This document shows, in pieces, positions 1 through 6,116 of a stretch of 6,810 nucleotides of DNA. A program made the position numbers and the translations under genes. Each line of letters begins with the position of its first letter. The stretch's first letter is position 1. The notes beneath the pieces are model-generated. The model made no database searches and was not told the DNA's origin. It saw only the letters and a list, made by a program, of their open reading frames with translations. Source of the stretch: an uncultured Muribaculum sp. (GTDB lineage Bacteria; Bacteroidota; Bacteroidia; Bacteroidales; Muribaculaceae); assembly GCA_947573015.1 (NCBI GenBank), contig CANPDS010000143.1:1-6810 (forward strand). Reading direction: 5' to 3'.

Positions 1-1002
1 TCGATATGCACTCTTGAGTTTGTGCCCCACCGTCCGCTTTACGAATATTTCGTAAAAGAGCTGGCCGATGAGAGCTACTGCCCCCGTCAGATCGAATTCA
101 ACCGCCTCAACCTCACCTACACCGTGATGAGCAAGCGCAAACTGCTGCAGCTTGTCAAGGAGGGACTTGTGGCCGGATGGGACGATCCCCGCATGCCCAC
201 TATCTCGGCTATGCGTCGTAGAGGTTATACCCCTCAGTCGATACGCAATTTCGTAAACCTTATCGGATATACCAAGGTAGAGGCTCTCAACAGTGTGTCG
301 CTCCTTGAGCATGCCGTACGTGATGATCTCAACCGCATAGCCACACGTGTGATGGCGGTGATGAATCCGGTGAAAGTGGTGATCACCAACTATCCTGAAG
401 GCCAGGTGGAGACCGTGGAGATGGAGAATAATCCTGAGGACTCTACTTCAGGCACTCATAAGATGCCATTTTCCCGCGAAATCTATATCGAGCGCGACGA
501 CTTCATGGAGAATCCTCCCAAGAAGTTCTTCCGTCTGGCACCCGGCGGTGAGGTGCGCCTGAAAGGTGCTTACATCATCAAGTGTACCGATGTTGTGAAA
601 GATGCCGATGGCAATATTCTGGAGATCCATTGCACATACGATCCGGAGACCCGCAGTGGGATGCCTGGAAGCATGCGCAAGGTGAAAGGAACCCTCCACT
701 GGGTATCGGCTGCTCATGCTGTGGAGGCCGACGCTCGTCTGTATGACCGTCTTTTCGCAGTGGAGAATCCGGCTGAAGAGAAGGATCGCGATTTCCGCGA
801 AATGCTCAATCCTGATTCACTTAAGGTGGTCGAGGGCATAAAGATCGAGCCGTTCCTTGCCGAGAACGCAAAGGTCGGCGGTCATTACCAGTTCCAGCGC
901 ATAGGCTACTTCACGCTCGACCCGGACACCACTGCCGATCGCATGGTGTTCAACCGCACTATACAGCTTAAGGATACCTGGGAGAAGATTCAGAAAAAAT
1001 AA
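1..1002 (+). CDS. glnS: Glutaminyl-tRNA synthetase, C-terminal part (5' end outside window)
   Basis: The reading frame is open from base 1, so the GTG at 22 is an internal codon and not the start; 333 residues plus TAA are present, roughly the last 60% of a protein that is about 550-580 aa in the family. GlnRS charges tRNA(Gln) with glutamine in the cytosol. The fragment opens with SICTLEF and HRPLY, the end of the acceptor-binding insertion of class I GlnRS. Then come PRQIEFNRLNLTYTVMSKRK (fragment residues 28-47), which holds the MSK form of the class I KMSKS loop, and GWDDPRMPTISAMRRRGYTP, a hallmark block of GlnRS/GluRS. The rest is the two-part beta-barrel anticodon-binding domain, with KVKGTLHWVSAAHA, RLYDRLF and the terminal FNRTIQLKDTW, all closely like E. 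coli GlnRS from memory. No frameshift or missing key residue is seen. It is followed after 80 bases by the TPR gene on the same strand. Confidence 0.97.
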   Translation, partial: SICTLEFVPHRPLYEYFVKELADESYCPRQIEFNRLNLTYTVMSKRKLLQLVKEGLVAGWDDPRMPTISAMRRRGYTPQSIRNFVNLIGYTKVEALNSVSLLEHAVRDDLNRIATRVMAVMNPVKVVITNYPEGQVETVEMENNPEDSTSGTHKMPFSREIYIERDDFMENPPKKFFRLAPGGEVRLKGAYIIKCTDVVKDADGNILEIHCTYDPETRSGMPGSMRKVKGTLHWVSAAHAVEADARLYDRLFAVENPAEEKDRDFREMLNPDSLKVVEGIKIEPFLAENAKVGGHYQFQRIGYFTLDPDTTADRMVFNRTIQLKDTWEKIQKK

Positions 1003-1024
1003 TCTTCTCCCGGGGGATCCCGGG
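977..1024 (+). terminator. Stem-loop around the glnS stop codon, possible terminator or processing site
   Basis: GGAGAAGATT (981-990) and AATCTTCTCC (1001-1010) form a perfect 10-bp inverted repeat around a 10-base A-rich loop that carries most of the TAA stop. Including 977-980 and 1011-1014 the stem reaches 14 bp with one G-U pair. A second hairpin, CCCGGG (1009-1014) with CCCGGG (1019-1024) around a GGAT loop, shares bases 1009-1014 with the first, so the two exclude each other. No T-run follows, so this is not a classical intrinsic terminator. It may still reduce read-through or protect the glnS mRNA 3' end. Confidence 0.5.
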
Positions 1025-1082
1025 CCACACACTATCTGAGCTTGTTTGATCAAGTTCTTATCCCCAACCTAATTCCCCATAC

Positions 1083-2558
1083 ATGGATCAGGAGCAGAAA
1101 CGCAGAGAGGAACTTTACAAGAAGTTTCGTGAAATGTCGGCAACAGGTGATATCCCTTCGGCTTTTGACGAAAATGACTTGGTCGACATCTACGATTATG
1201 CCAACGACAGTTATGACGAGGCCGTGCAATTGCAGGTGATCTTTGCTGCGGTAAGATATTTTCCGGACAATGATGAGCTGATGCAGAGACGCGCTTATTT
1301 TCTGCTCGAAAATCTGTCGATGAGCGATGCCGCATTGTCGATTGCCGGTAGCCATCGGTCGGACAGTGCGTTGTGGGATCTGCTTGTGCTGCGCGTGAAG
1401 CGCCCGGAGGGACAGGAAGCTGCCGATGCCATGTCGGAAGTGTTGAACCGCTACAGCGACTATGACGATGAGACTATCATACAGCTTGTGGCCACATTCT
1501 CCGAGCTCGGGCTTCTCGATTGGCTGAAAGAGCATAAGGATCTGATACAGGAACGGTGTGTGTATAAGGACACATTCCTTTATGAACTCGCTCAGGAGGT
1601 AGAGGATCAGGGTGACTATAAACTTGCAATAAAGTTGCTTGATGAGCTTACCGGACTTGAGCCGTTCAATCCGACGTATTGGCATATGCTCTCGCAGGAG
1701 TATATCAATGTCGATGACTATGAGAATGCTCTTACCTCGATTGACTATGCTGTGGCGCTCGATCCGGAATCGTCGCCTGTGCTCACCACGAAGGCCCAGA
1801 TACTTTTCGATATGAAGAAAAACACGCAGGAGGCATATCGCCTGATGCGTGAGGTGGTGGCGCGCGACAAAGATTATGCGCCCGCGCTGTTCACCCTTGG
1901 CGCCATGCTTGCCATCGACGGCGAGGAAGAGGAGTCGGCTACGCTTCTTGAAGGATACCTGTCGGCCCATCCGGGCGACCGCGATGCCGTGGAGCATATC
2001 ATAAAGCTCGGCGACTCTTTGCGCAATCTTAAAGTGCTGCGTGCCTATCTGCCTGTTTCCGGCATGGGTGCTGATGAATGGACTGCATGGGCGCGTGCAT
2101 TTTATGAGCGCGGACAGTGGCAGGCTGCCGGCGACATACTGCTGACATGGCTCTACGCCAAAGGGCGTGTTGACGACTGGAACGTGCTGGTCGAATCATT
2201 GTACCGTCAGAAGCGGGTAGGGGAGATAGCCCAGCTCTACCGTGAATATCTGCTTAAGATCGACGATCCGCAGAGTACCAACATATCATTTACCTCATAT
2301 CTGGCTCTGATACTTGCGTTGGTCCGTGCCGGACAGCTCGGTGTCGCCAAAAATATGGCTGATTATCTTATGTCGGTAGATTATTCGATTGTAGAGTCGT
2401 ATGAACAGCGGTTGCAGTTGCTCGGAGCTCAGAGTGTGCTCAGCAGCATGGCCGGAATGCTGTCAGGTAATGTTCAGCTGGATATTGACTCGGTCGATCC
2501 GTTTATAACCAGATCCGGAGCCGCGGCTCAGGACAATATAGGGGAGATGGCAAAATGA
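1083..2558 (+). CDS. Tetratricopeptide repeat (TPR) protein
   Basis: A 491-residue protein without signal peptide or membrane segment, so probably cytosolic. It is acidic and almost wholly helical in character. TPR-like 34-residue units are visible in the middle: about 163-196 (ending GLEPFNP), 197-230 (YWHMLSQEY, then DDYENAL and ALDPES, the canonical W-L-Y / A / P pattern), 231-264, and 265-298 (ALFTLGAML, ending AHPGD). Degenerate helical repeats appear to extend on both sides. TPR arrays act as protein-protein scaffolds; the partner is not evident. The ATG at 1083 is preferred because it begins a hydrophilic helix (MDQEQKRREE) and follows the glnS stop by 80 bases; no strong ribosome-binding site is visible. 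The gene overlaps the putative porin by four bases (ATGA), which suggests translational coupling and a shared envelope-related role. It could be a helper for porin biogenesis, but that is inference from position only. Confidence 0.88.
   Translation: MDQEQKRREELYKKFREMSATGDIPSAFDENDLVDIYDYANDSYDEAVQLQVIFAAVRYFPDNDELMQRRAYFLLENLSMSDAALSIAGSHRSDSALWDLLVLRVKRPEGQEAADAMSEVLNRYSDYDDETIIQLVATFSELGLLDWLKEHKDLIQERCVYKDTFLYELAQEVEDQGDYKLAIKLLDELTGLEPFNPTYWHMLSQEYINVDDYENALTSIDYAVALDPESSPVLTTKAQILFDMKKNTQEAYRLMREVVARDKDYAPALFTLGAMLAIDGEEEESATLLEGYLSAHPGDRDAVEHIIKLGDSLRNLKVLRAYLPVSGMGADEWTAWARAFYERGQWQAAGDILLTWLYAKGRVDDWNVLVESLYRQKRVGEIAQLYREYLLKIDDPQSTNISFTSYLALILALVRAGQLGVAKNMADYLMSVDYSIVESYEQRLQLLGAQSVLSSMAGMLSGNVQLDIDSVDPFITRSGAAAQDNIGEMAK
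2542..2545 (+). promoter_or_regulatory. Shine-Dalgarno-like GGAG before the porin start
   Basis: GGAG, within GGGGAG, lies nine bases before the ATG at 2555, inside the last codons of the TPR gene. Most other starts in this window lack such a site, as is common in Bacteroidetes. It supports the ATG at 2555, overlapping the TPR stop, as the true porin start. Confidence 0.5.
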
Positions 2559-4603
2559 AGTTCACGCCACGCCACACACTTGTAATCGCAGCCATTTCGG
2601 CTCTGATGCTCTCCAATGCGGCTACGCCACCGGTGTCGCCTGTGCCGCCACGTCCGGTGGCCACTCCCGAGATGGCCTCCACTGCCTCCGATGCCACTGA
2701 GGGTGAAGAGGCTGAGGTCTCTACAGAGCCTTATGCCTGGACGATGCTCCCCCCGTTGGGACTTCGCGAACCCTCCACAATTGATACACTGTATCAGAAC
2801 TATGCGCAACGCTTTGTGCCGTCGATGGTGACCGATGCCTATGGTACCACCGGCAACTTTGGCGCTCCCGGACGTACGTTGCTCTACTTTGAGCGGGAGC
2901 CGATGAGCGACTTCTTCTTTACCGATGCCTTGCGCTATTGGAGGCCGACGGTGGAGAGCATGAAGTTTTACAACACGCGCATGCCTATGACCCTCCTTTC
3001 ATACAACACTGCAGGAGGAAAGCAGGACTCGCAGGATCGTCTGCATGGCATATTTTCCGGCAATGTCGATCCGAAAGGTCAGGTAGGGGCGATGATCGAC
3101 TATCTATATTCGAAAGGGTGCTACGATTATCAGGCTACGAAGCATATCAACTGGGGATTTTCAGGGTCGTATATCGGCGACCGCTATGAGTTTCAGGGAT
3201 TTTTTAATCATTGGAACATGCTCAATATGGAGAATGGCGGTATCACCGACGATCTTTACATCACCGATCCGGCTCAACTTCAGGGAGGACAGGCCTCGAT
3301 ACAGCCTAAGGCTATCCCGACCAATCTTACCGGTGCGTTCAACCGTGTGACGGGCGCCCAGCTTTATCTTAATAATACATATAATGTAGGATTCTGGCGC
3401 GAAACCGAGATTGACGACACCACTACGCTACGCACATATGTGCCGGTGACACGCTTTGTGTGGACTCTTGATTATAAACAGGGGCGCCATACATTCCGCG
3501 ACAATCAGGCTTCCGACACGGAATTCTGGCAGAACTCGTATCTATATACCGAGGAGTCGAACGATCGCACGAAATATTGGTCGTTGTCAAATACGCTCGG
3601 CGTGCAACTGCTGGAGGAGTTCAATAAGTTTGCCAAATTCGGTCTGGCGGCATTCATGACCCATCAGGTGCGCAGCTACACGCAGACTACGGACACTATC
3701 GACCTCGTTTCTCCTCTGCCGGAAGGTATTACGCCATATCCGGTTGGTAAAATACCTCACAATGCCAAGCAAAATCTGCTATGGGTAGGCGGTCAGCTTA
3801 CCAAGCAGCAAGGCTCTATACTTACATATGATGTCACTGCACGATTCGGCCTGATCGGGCCTGTGGTGGGCGATCTCGAGGTGGATGGACGTGTCAACAC
3901 ACGTTTCCCGCTGTTTGGCGACTCGGTATCGATCACCGGCTACGGCCGCTTCCGCAATGTCGAGGCACCGTATCTCATGAATCATTACGTGTCGAATCAT
4001 TTCATATGGAATAACGACTTCGGCAAGACACGCAGTCTGCGTCTCGGCGGACGCCTCAACATCAACCGCACGCGCACGTTTATCGATGCCGGAGTGGAAA
4101 ATGTGCAGAATCTCATATATTTCGGACCCGACTGCCTGCCGCATCAGGCCGGTGGCAGCGTGCAGGTCGTGAGTGCGGCGCTGCATCAGGACTTTAAGTT
4201 CGGGCCCCTTCTGTGGCAGAACCGTCTCACGCTCCAGACCTCTTCTGACGAGGCTGTAGTGCCGCTGCCCAAATTGGCCATATACTCCAATCTCTCACTC
4301 AACTTCCTGGTGGCACGGGTGCTTCACGTGCAGCTCGGTGTCGATTGCGACTATTTTACCAAATACAAGTCGATCGATTATCAGCCTGCCACGATGACAT
4401 TCTACAATCAGAACAGCATCGACGTCGGCGGTTATCCGCTTATGAACGCCTTCGTCAACATGAAACTGTCGAAAGTGCGCTTCTATGTGATGATGAGCCA
4501 TGTCAACCAGGGAATGACGGGGGATAACTATTTTTCACTTCCGCATTATCCTATCAATCCGCGTCGTTTCCAGTTCGGGCTTTCTATCGACTTCCCCAAC
4601 TGA
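2555..4603 (+). CDS. Putative outer-membrane beta-barrel porin (Porin_10-like)
   Basis: A 682-residue exported protein. Residues 1-22 form a signal peptide (charged MKFTPRH, then a hydrophobic core ending about LMLSNA). A Pro/Thr/Ala/Glu-rich linker follows to about residue 60, before the first conserved block (AWTMLPPLGLREP, then DTLYQNYAQRFVPS). The rest alternates short amphipathic strands rich in Tyr, Phe, Trp, Asn and Gly with turns, typical of a large outer-membrane barrel; blocks such as LLYFEREPMSDFFF, TPYPVGKIPHNAKQN and the last strand RRFQFGLSIDFPN fit the Bacteroidetes 'putative porin' family (PF14121) as I remember it. Length agrees with that family (about 600-700 aa). No TonB plug domain is seen, so passive diffusion rather than active transport is likely; the substrate is unknown. 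It overlaps the TPR gene by four bases and precedes the solute-binding protein by 27, so the three are probably co-transcribed. The family call is from recognition, not a profile search. Confidence 0.85.
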   Translation: MKFTPRHTLVIAAISALMLSNAATPPVSPVPPRPVATPEMASTASDATEGEEAEVSTEPYAWTMLPPLGLREPSTIDTLYQNYAQRFVPSMVTDAYGTTGNFGAPGRTLLYFEREPMSDFFFTDALRYWRPTVESMKFYNTRMPMTLLSYNTAGGKQDSQDRLHGIFSGNVDPKGQVGAMIDYLYSKGCYDYQATKHINWGFSGSYIGDRYEFQGFFNHWNMLNMENGGITDDLYITDPAQLQGGQASIQPKAIPTNLTGAFNRVTGAQLYLNNTYNVGFWRETEIDDTTTLRTYVPVTRFVWTLDYKQGRHTFRDNQASDTEFWQNSYLYTEESNDRTKYWSLSNTLGVQLLEEFNKFAKFGLAAFMTHQVRSYTQTTDTIDLVSPLPEGITPYPVGKIPHNAKQNLLWVGGQLTKQQGSILTYDVTARFGLIGPVVGDLEVDGRVNTRFPLFGDSVSITGYGRFRNVEAPYLMNHYVSNHFIWNNDFGKTRSLRLGGRLNINRTRTFIDAGVENVQNLIYFGPDCLPHQAGGSVQVVSAALHQDFKFGPLLWQNRLTLQTSSDEAVVPLPKLAIYSNLSLNFLVARVLHVQLGVDCDYFTKYKSIDYQPATMTFYNQNSIDVGGYPLMNAFVNMKLSKVRFYVMMSHVNQGMTGDNYFSLPHYPINPRRFQFGLSIDFPN

Positions 4604-4630
4604 TGCTGCTGCCACACACCTGCTGAATCC

Positions 4631-5458
4631 ATGCAACTCCTACCCAAGAAAGGCAACGGGATAGTGTATGTGTCCCTTCTGCTGCTTATTGTGTTTGCCA
4701 TGTATCTCCTGCGCGATTGCTCGCGTTCGGGAGCCTACTCTTATGAGGGTATCAGGCCATCGGGTGGCGATACAATCGATGTGGCGATTGAGTATACCCC
4801 GGGAGTGTGCTATACATATGCCGACACGCTCGGTGGTTTTCATTACGACATGTTGCGCGACATAGCCGGACACCATGGCTTGGTGGTGAAATTTCATCCG
4901 GTGGTATCGCTTGAGCGCAGTCTGCCACTTGTGTCCGACAGCACGGTCGACATCCTTGTGGCCGATGTGCCGATGACGGCAGAGTATAAGGAACTCTATC
5001 GGTTCCTTGAGCCGGTCATTGTAGATAAGCAGGTACTGGTGCAGCTGCGCGATTCCGCTACCGGTCACGGCCCGGTGCGCAATGCACTGGATCTTGGTGG
5101 CGATACTGTATGGATTGCTGCCGGATCGTCGGTGGAGAGCCGCATACGCAGCCTCGGCCGCGAGATCGGCGATACTATCTATATTATTCCGGAAAGTGAG
5201 TATGGCCCAGAGCAACTTGGAGTGATGACTGCGCTCGGAGAGATTCCGCGTGCGGTGGTCAGCAGCAGGATCGCGCGCGATATCGCCTCTGATTATCCGC
5301 AGCTCGATGTGGTTACTGCCGTGTCGTTCAATCAGTTTCAGTCGTGGATAGCTGTGCCGGGGAATAATGCTCTTGCTGATTCGCTCGATATCTGGATCGC
5401 GGCCTACAAGCGCACACCGGACTATGCCGCTCTGCTCCGGCGCTACAATATGCAATAG
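4631..5458 (+). CDS. Membrane-anchored periplasmic solute-binding protein, MltF N-domain-like
   Basis: A 275-residue protein with one N-terminal hydrophobic segment (about residues 11-27, IVYVSLLLLIVFAMYLL) after a Lys-containing start, so an uncleaved signal anchor is likely. The Cys at 30 (LLRDC) does not make a good lipobox. The remainder, about 48-272, is a type 3 extracellular solute-binding domain (SBP_bac_3). Signs are the first strand IDVAIEYTPG, GGFHYDMLRDIAGHHGL (family pattern GFdydl...la..lG), VDILVADVPMTAEYKELY followed by FLEPVIVDKQVLV (family pattern D-hhhh-hthTxeR...fs.P), and a final helix ending YAALLRRYNM. The same domain forms the N-terminal half of the lytic transglycosylase MltF, but the catalytic transglycosylase domain is absent here. 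It may sense or bind an amino acid or a peptidoglycan fragment; the ligand is unknown. No ABC permease or ATPase lies beside it. As last gene of the TPR-porin group it may work with the porin, by inference only. Confidence 0.85.
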   Translation: MQLLPKKGNGIVYVSLLLLIVFAMYLLRDCSRSGAYSYEGIRPSGGDTIDVAIEYTPGVCYTYADTLGGFHYDMLRDIAGHHGLVVKFHPVVSLERSLPLVSDSTVDILVADVPMTAEYKELYRFLEPVIVDKQVLVQLRDSATGHGPVRNALDLGGDTVWIAAGSSVESRIRSLGREIGDTIYIIPESEYGPEQLGVMTALGEIPRAVVSSRIARDIASDYPQLDVVTAVSFNQFQSWIAVPGNNALADSLDIWIAAYKRTPDYAALLRRYNMQ

Positions 5459-5529
5459 GATTGGTTGGGAATTGTAAGACACCCGCTGTGGTGCGGTGCT
5501 GTTGCGTCTCTACGTGGAGTGATGTGTAA

Positions 5530-5547
5530 ATCTCTAAATAAGAGATG
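5530..5547 (+). repeat. Inverted repeat A, left copy
   Basis: ATCTCTAAATAAGAGATG is matched perfectly (18 of 18) as reverse complement at 5712-5729. The core TCTCT-AAATA-AGAGA (5531-5545) is itself a dyad with 5-bp arms, as expected of a recombinase or dimeric-repressor site. The match stops abruptly after 18 bp, apart from isolated identities. Confidence 0.9.
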
Positions 5548-5560
5548 CTTACTTTCGATG

Positions 5561-5568
5561 CAAAGTTA
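5561..5568 (-). promoter_or_regulatory. Bacteroidetes -7 element, leftward, inside segment A
   Basis: CAAAGTTA on the + strand reads TAACTTTG on the reverse strand, a perfect match to TAnnTTTG, followed by CAT as in the segment B element. No good TTTG -33 box is found at the usual 19-21 base spacing; TTTA (reverse of 5584-5587) is the nearest, with a 15-base gap. A transcript would start near 5553 and run leftward through the left repeat, antisense to the end of the solute-binding gene. Confidence 0.45.
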
Positions 5569-5711
5569 CTTAATTATTTGGATTAAACACACATTTATCA
5601 TGAAAAAACACGAAAAACAGTGCTATTTTGTATCAAATCGTCGAATTGTTTGAAAAATCTCAGCGCATGTTTGTGTAATGTGCTGATTACCAGCGTATGA
5701 AAATTTGTCAT

Positions 5712-5729
5712 CATCTCTTATTTAGAGAT
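5712..5729 (-). repeat. Inverted repeat A, right copy
   Basis: CATCTCTTATTTAGAGAT is the exact reverse complement of 5530-5547. The two copies bound a 200-bp unit with 164 bp between them. The central five bases match the left copy when read in the opposite direction, so a crossover between them would invert the intervening DNA. Confidence 0.9.
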
Positions 5730-5739
5730 ACAGTATGAT

Positions 5740-5753
5740 CCTTTTGCTAAAGG
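5740..5753 (+). repeat. Small hairpin between segments A and B
   Basis: CCTTT (5740-5744) pairs with AAAGG (5749-5753) around a TGCT loop. It lies just outside segment A, in the 116-base spacer between the two candidate invertible units. No T-run follows, so a terminator role is doubtful. Confidence 0.3.
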
Positions 5754-5788
5754 GCTGCTATGCTCATTGTTTTGGACATGATACCGCT

Positions 5789-5803
5789 TCTGGAGCATCC
5801 AGA
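5789..5803 (+). repeat. Hairpin in the spacer between segments A and B
   Basis: TCTGGA (5789-5794) pairs perfectly with TCCAGA (5798-5803) around a GCA loop. It would lie in the leader of any rightward transcript from segment A after inversion. It is not followed by a T-run. It may be a weak terminator or attenuator insulating the two units, or chance. Confidence 0.35.
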
Positions 5804-5845
5804 GCCATGTTTAAGGCAGTTTGTTGAGAGCATTATGATGTGCAA

Positions 5846-5865
5846 ACTCTTAGTAAGAGTGCGTC
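5846..5865 (+). repeat. Inverted repeat B, left copy
   Basis: The 15-mer ACTCTTAGTAAGAGT (5846-5860) is a perfect dyad with 7-bp arms around a central G. Its 13-base core CTCTTAGTAAGAG (5847-5859) recurs as reverse complement at 6020-6032. The adjoining AGTGCGTC (5858-5865) also recurs inverted, as GACGCACT at 6032-6039. It belongs to the same family as repeat A (CTCT/AGAG arms) but has the spacer TAGTA instead of AAATA. Confidence 0.75.
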
Positions 5866-5933
5866 ATTACTTCTATTTGCCTGTTAATGTGGTATATAAG
5901 AGGGCACGATGTGTGGCTTTGTTAAACAATAAA

Positions 5934-5964
5934 TAAATTTTAATATATGTTCTATTAAAATTTA
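5934..5964 (+). repeat. 12-bp AT-rich inverted repeat upstream of the segment B promoter
   Basis: TAAATTTTAATA (5934-5945) and TATTAAAATTTA (5953-5964) are perfect reverse complements with a seven-base gap. The right arm overlaps a second dyad, CTATTAAA-A-TTTAATAG (5952-5968), with perfect 8-bp arms. Both lie about 45-75 bases before the expected transcription start near 6013, a usual place for activator or repressor sites. Their AT-richness raises the chance of coincidence. Confidence 0.5.
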
Positions 5965-5998
5965 ATAGTTTTATATATCAGATTCCAGAAATAATAGC

Positions 5999-6006
5999 TA
6001 AATTTG
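5999..6006 (+). promoter_or_regulatory. Bacteroidetes -7 element, rightward, inside segment B
   Basis: TAAATTTG matches TAnnTTTG perfectly and is followed by CAT, as is the segment A element. A convincing -33 TTTG is missing at the expected distance; the nearest run is TTTT at 5969-5972, 26 bases before it. The predicted start near 6013 would give a leader of about 125 bases through the right repeat B and the dyad at 6043-6057. It is the best promoter candidate for the DUF3575 gene. Confidence 0.5.
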
Positions 6007-6018
6007 CATGTTTACTTA

Positions 6019-6039
6019 TCTCTTACTAAGAGACGCACT
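6019..6039 (-). repeat. Inverted repeat B, right copy
   Basis: TCTCTTACTAAGAGA (6019-6033) is a perfect dyad with 7-bp arms around a central C. Read in reverse it gives the TAGTA spacer of the left copy. GACGCACT (6032-6039) is the inverted partner of 5858-5865. Because the core is almost fully palindromic, its orientation rests on the central base and this flank, so the pairing is less certain than for repeat A. A TTTTTT run (6039-6044) follows, so in RNA the dyad could also act as a weak terminator-like hairpin. Confidence 0.75.
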
Positions 6040-6042
6040 TTT

Positions 6043-6057
6043 TTACGTATGACGTAA
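6043..6057 (+). repeat. TTACGT/ACGTAA dyad in the DUF3575 leader
   Basis: TTACGT (6043-6048) and ACGTAA (6052-6057) are a perfect 6-bp inverted repeat around ATG. It starts ten bases after the right repeat B dyad, downstream of the predicted transcription start. It could be an operator for a dimeric regulator or a small leader hairpin. Confidence 0.4.
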
Positions 6058-6116
6058 GTTGTTAATTTTCAAGGGCGTTTAAAACTATCCTAATAAAACA
6101 GACGTCCGCATGGTAG

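Larger units (their letters stand above)
5530..5729. other. Candidate invertible segment A (promoter now pointing left)
   Basis: A 200-bp unit bounded by perfect 18-bp inverted repeats and holding one perfect TAnnTTTG element (reverse strand, 5561-5568) that points out through the left repeat. Size, repeat length and internal promoter match the general design of Bacteroidetes phase-variable promoters. In the present orientation transcription would run toward the 3' end of the solute-binding gene, away from the DUF3575 gene, so the switch would be OFF for the downstream locus. Inversion itself is not visible from one sequence. Confidence 0.55.
5846..6039. other. Candidate invertible segment B (promoter now pointing right)
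   Basis: A unit of about 190 bp bounded by inverted near-palindromes of the same family as segment A. It is strongly AT-rich in its right half and holds one perfect TAnnTTTG element (5999-6006) pointing out through the right repeat toward the DUF3575 gene at 6138. In this orientation it would be ON for the downstream locus. Layout, size and promoter position mirror segment A, whose promoter points the other way. Inversion is inferred from architecture alone. Confidence 0.5.

Noticed and set aside
22..24. GTG at 22 as the start of glnS
   Set aside because: The frame is open to base 1 and the upstream codons (SICTLEF) belong to the conserved GlnRS sequence, so the gene is truncated by the window edge.
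1046..1053. TTGATCAA palindrome and a TTTG in the glnS-TPR gap as a possible promoter or operator
   Set aside because: No TAnnTTTG element stands at the proper distance (TAATTCCC at 1070-1077 is a poor match), and an 8-base palindrome is expected by chance.
1050..1997. Long open frame (315 codons) on the reverse strand, opposite the TPR gene
   Set aside because: It is fully antisense to a well-supported TPR gene, shows no family-like composition, and is explained by codon bias in the true gene.
1024..4619. GCCACACAC near three gene boundaries (1024-1032, 2571-2579, 4611-4619)
   Set aside because: It is short, the second copy is inside coding sequence, and it has no consistent distance to the starts; coincidence is the simplest explanation.
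4640..5482. Long open frame (280 codons) on the reverse strand, opposite the solute-binding gene
   Set aside because: It nearly mirrors the true gene, is rich in His and Arg as antisense frames in such genes often are, and has no recognisable domain.
5465..5653. Open frame of 62 codons at the start of the non-coding region
   Set aside because: It uses a non-ATG start, crosses the left copy of repeat A and the -7 element, and has no family-like pattern.
5530..6039. CRISPR array or dispersed insertion-sequence ends
   Set aside because: The repeats are too short and in alternating orientation with unequal spacing; there is no transposase, no target-site duplication and no direct-repeat array.
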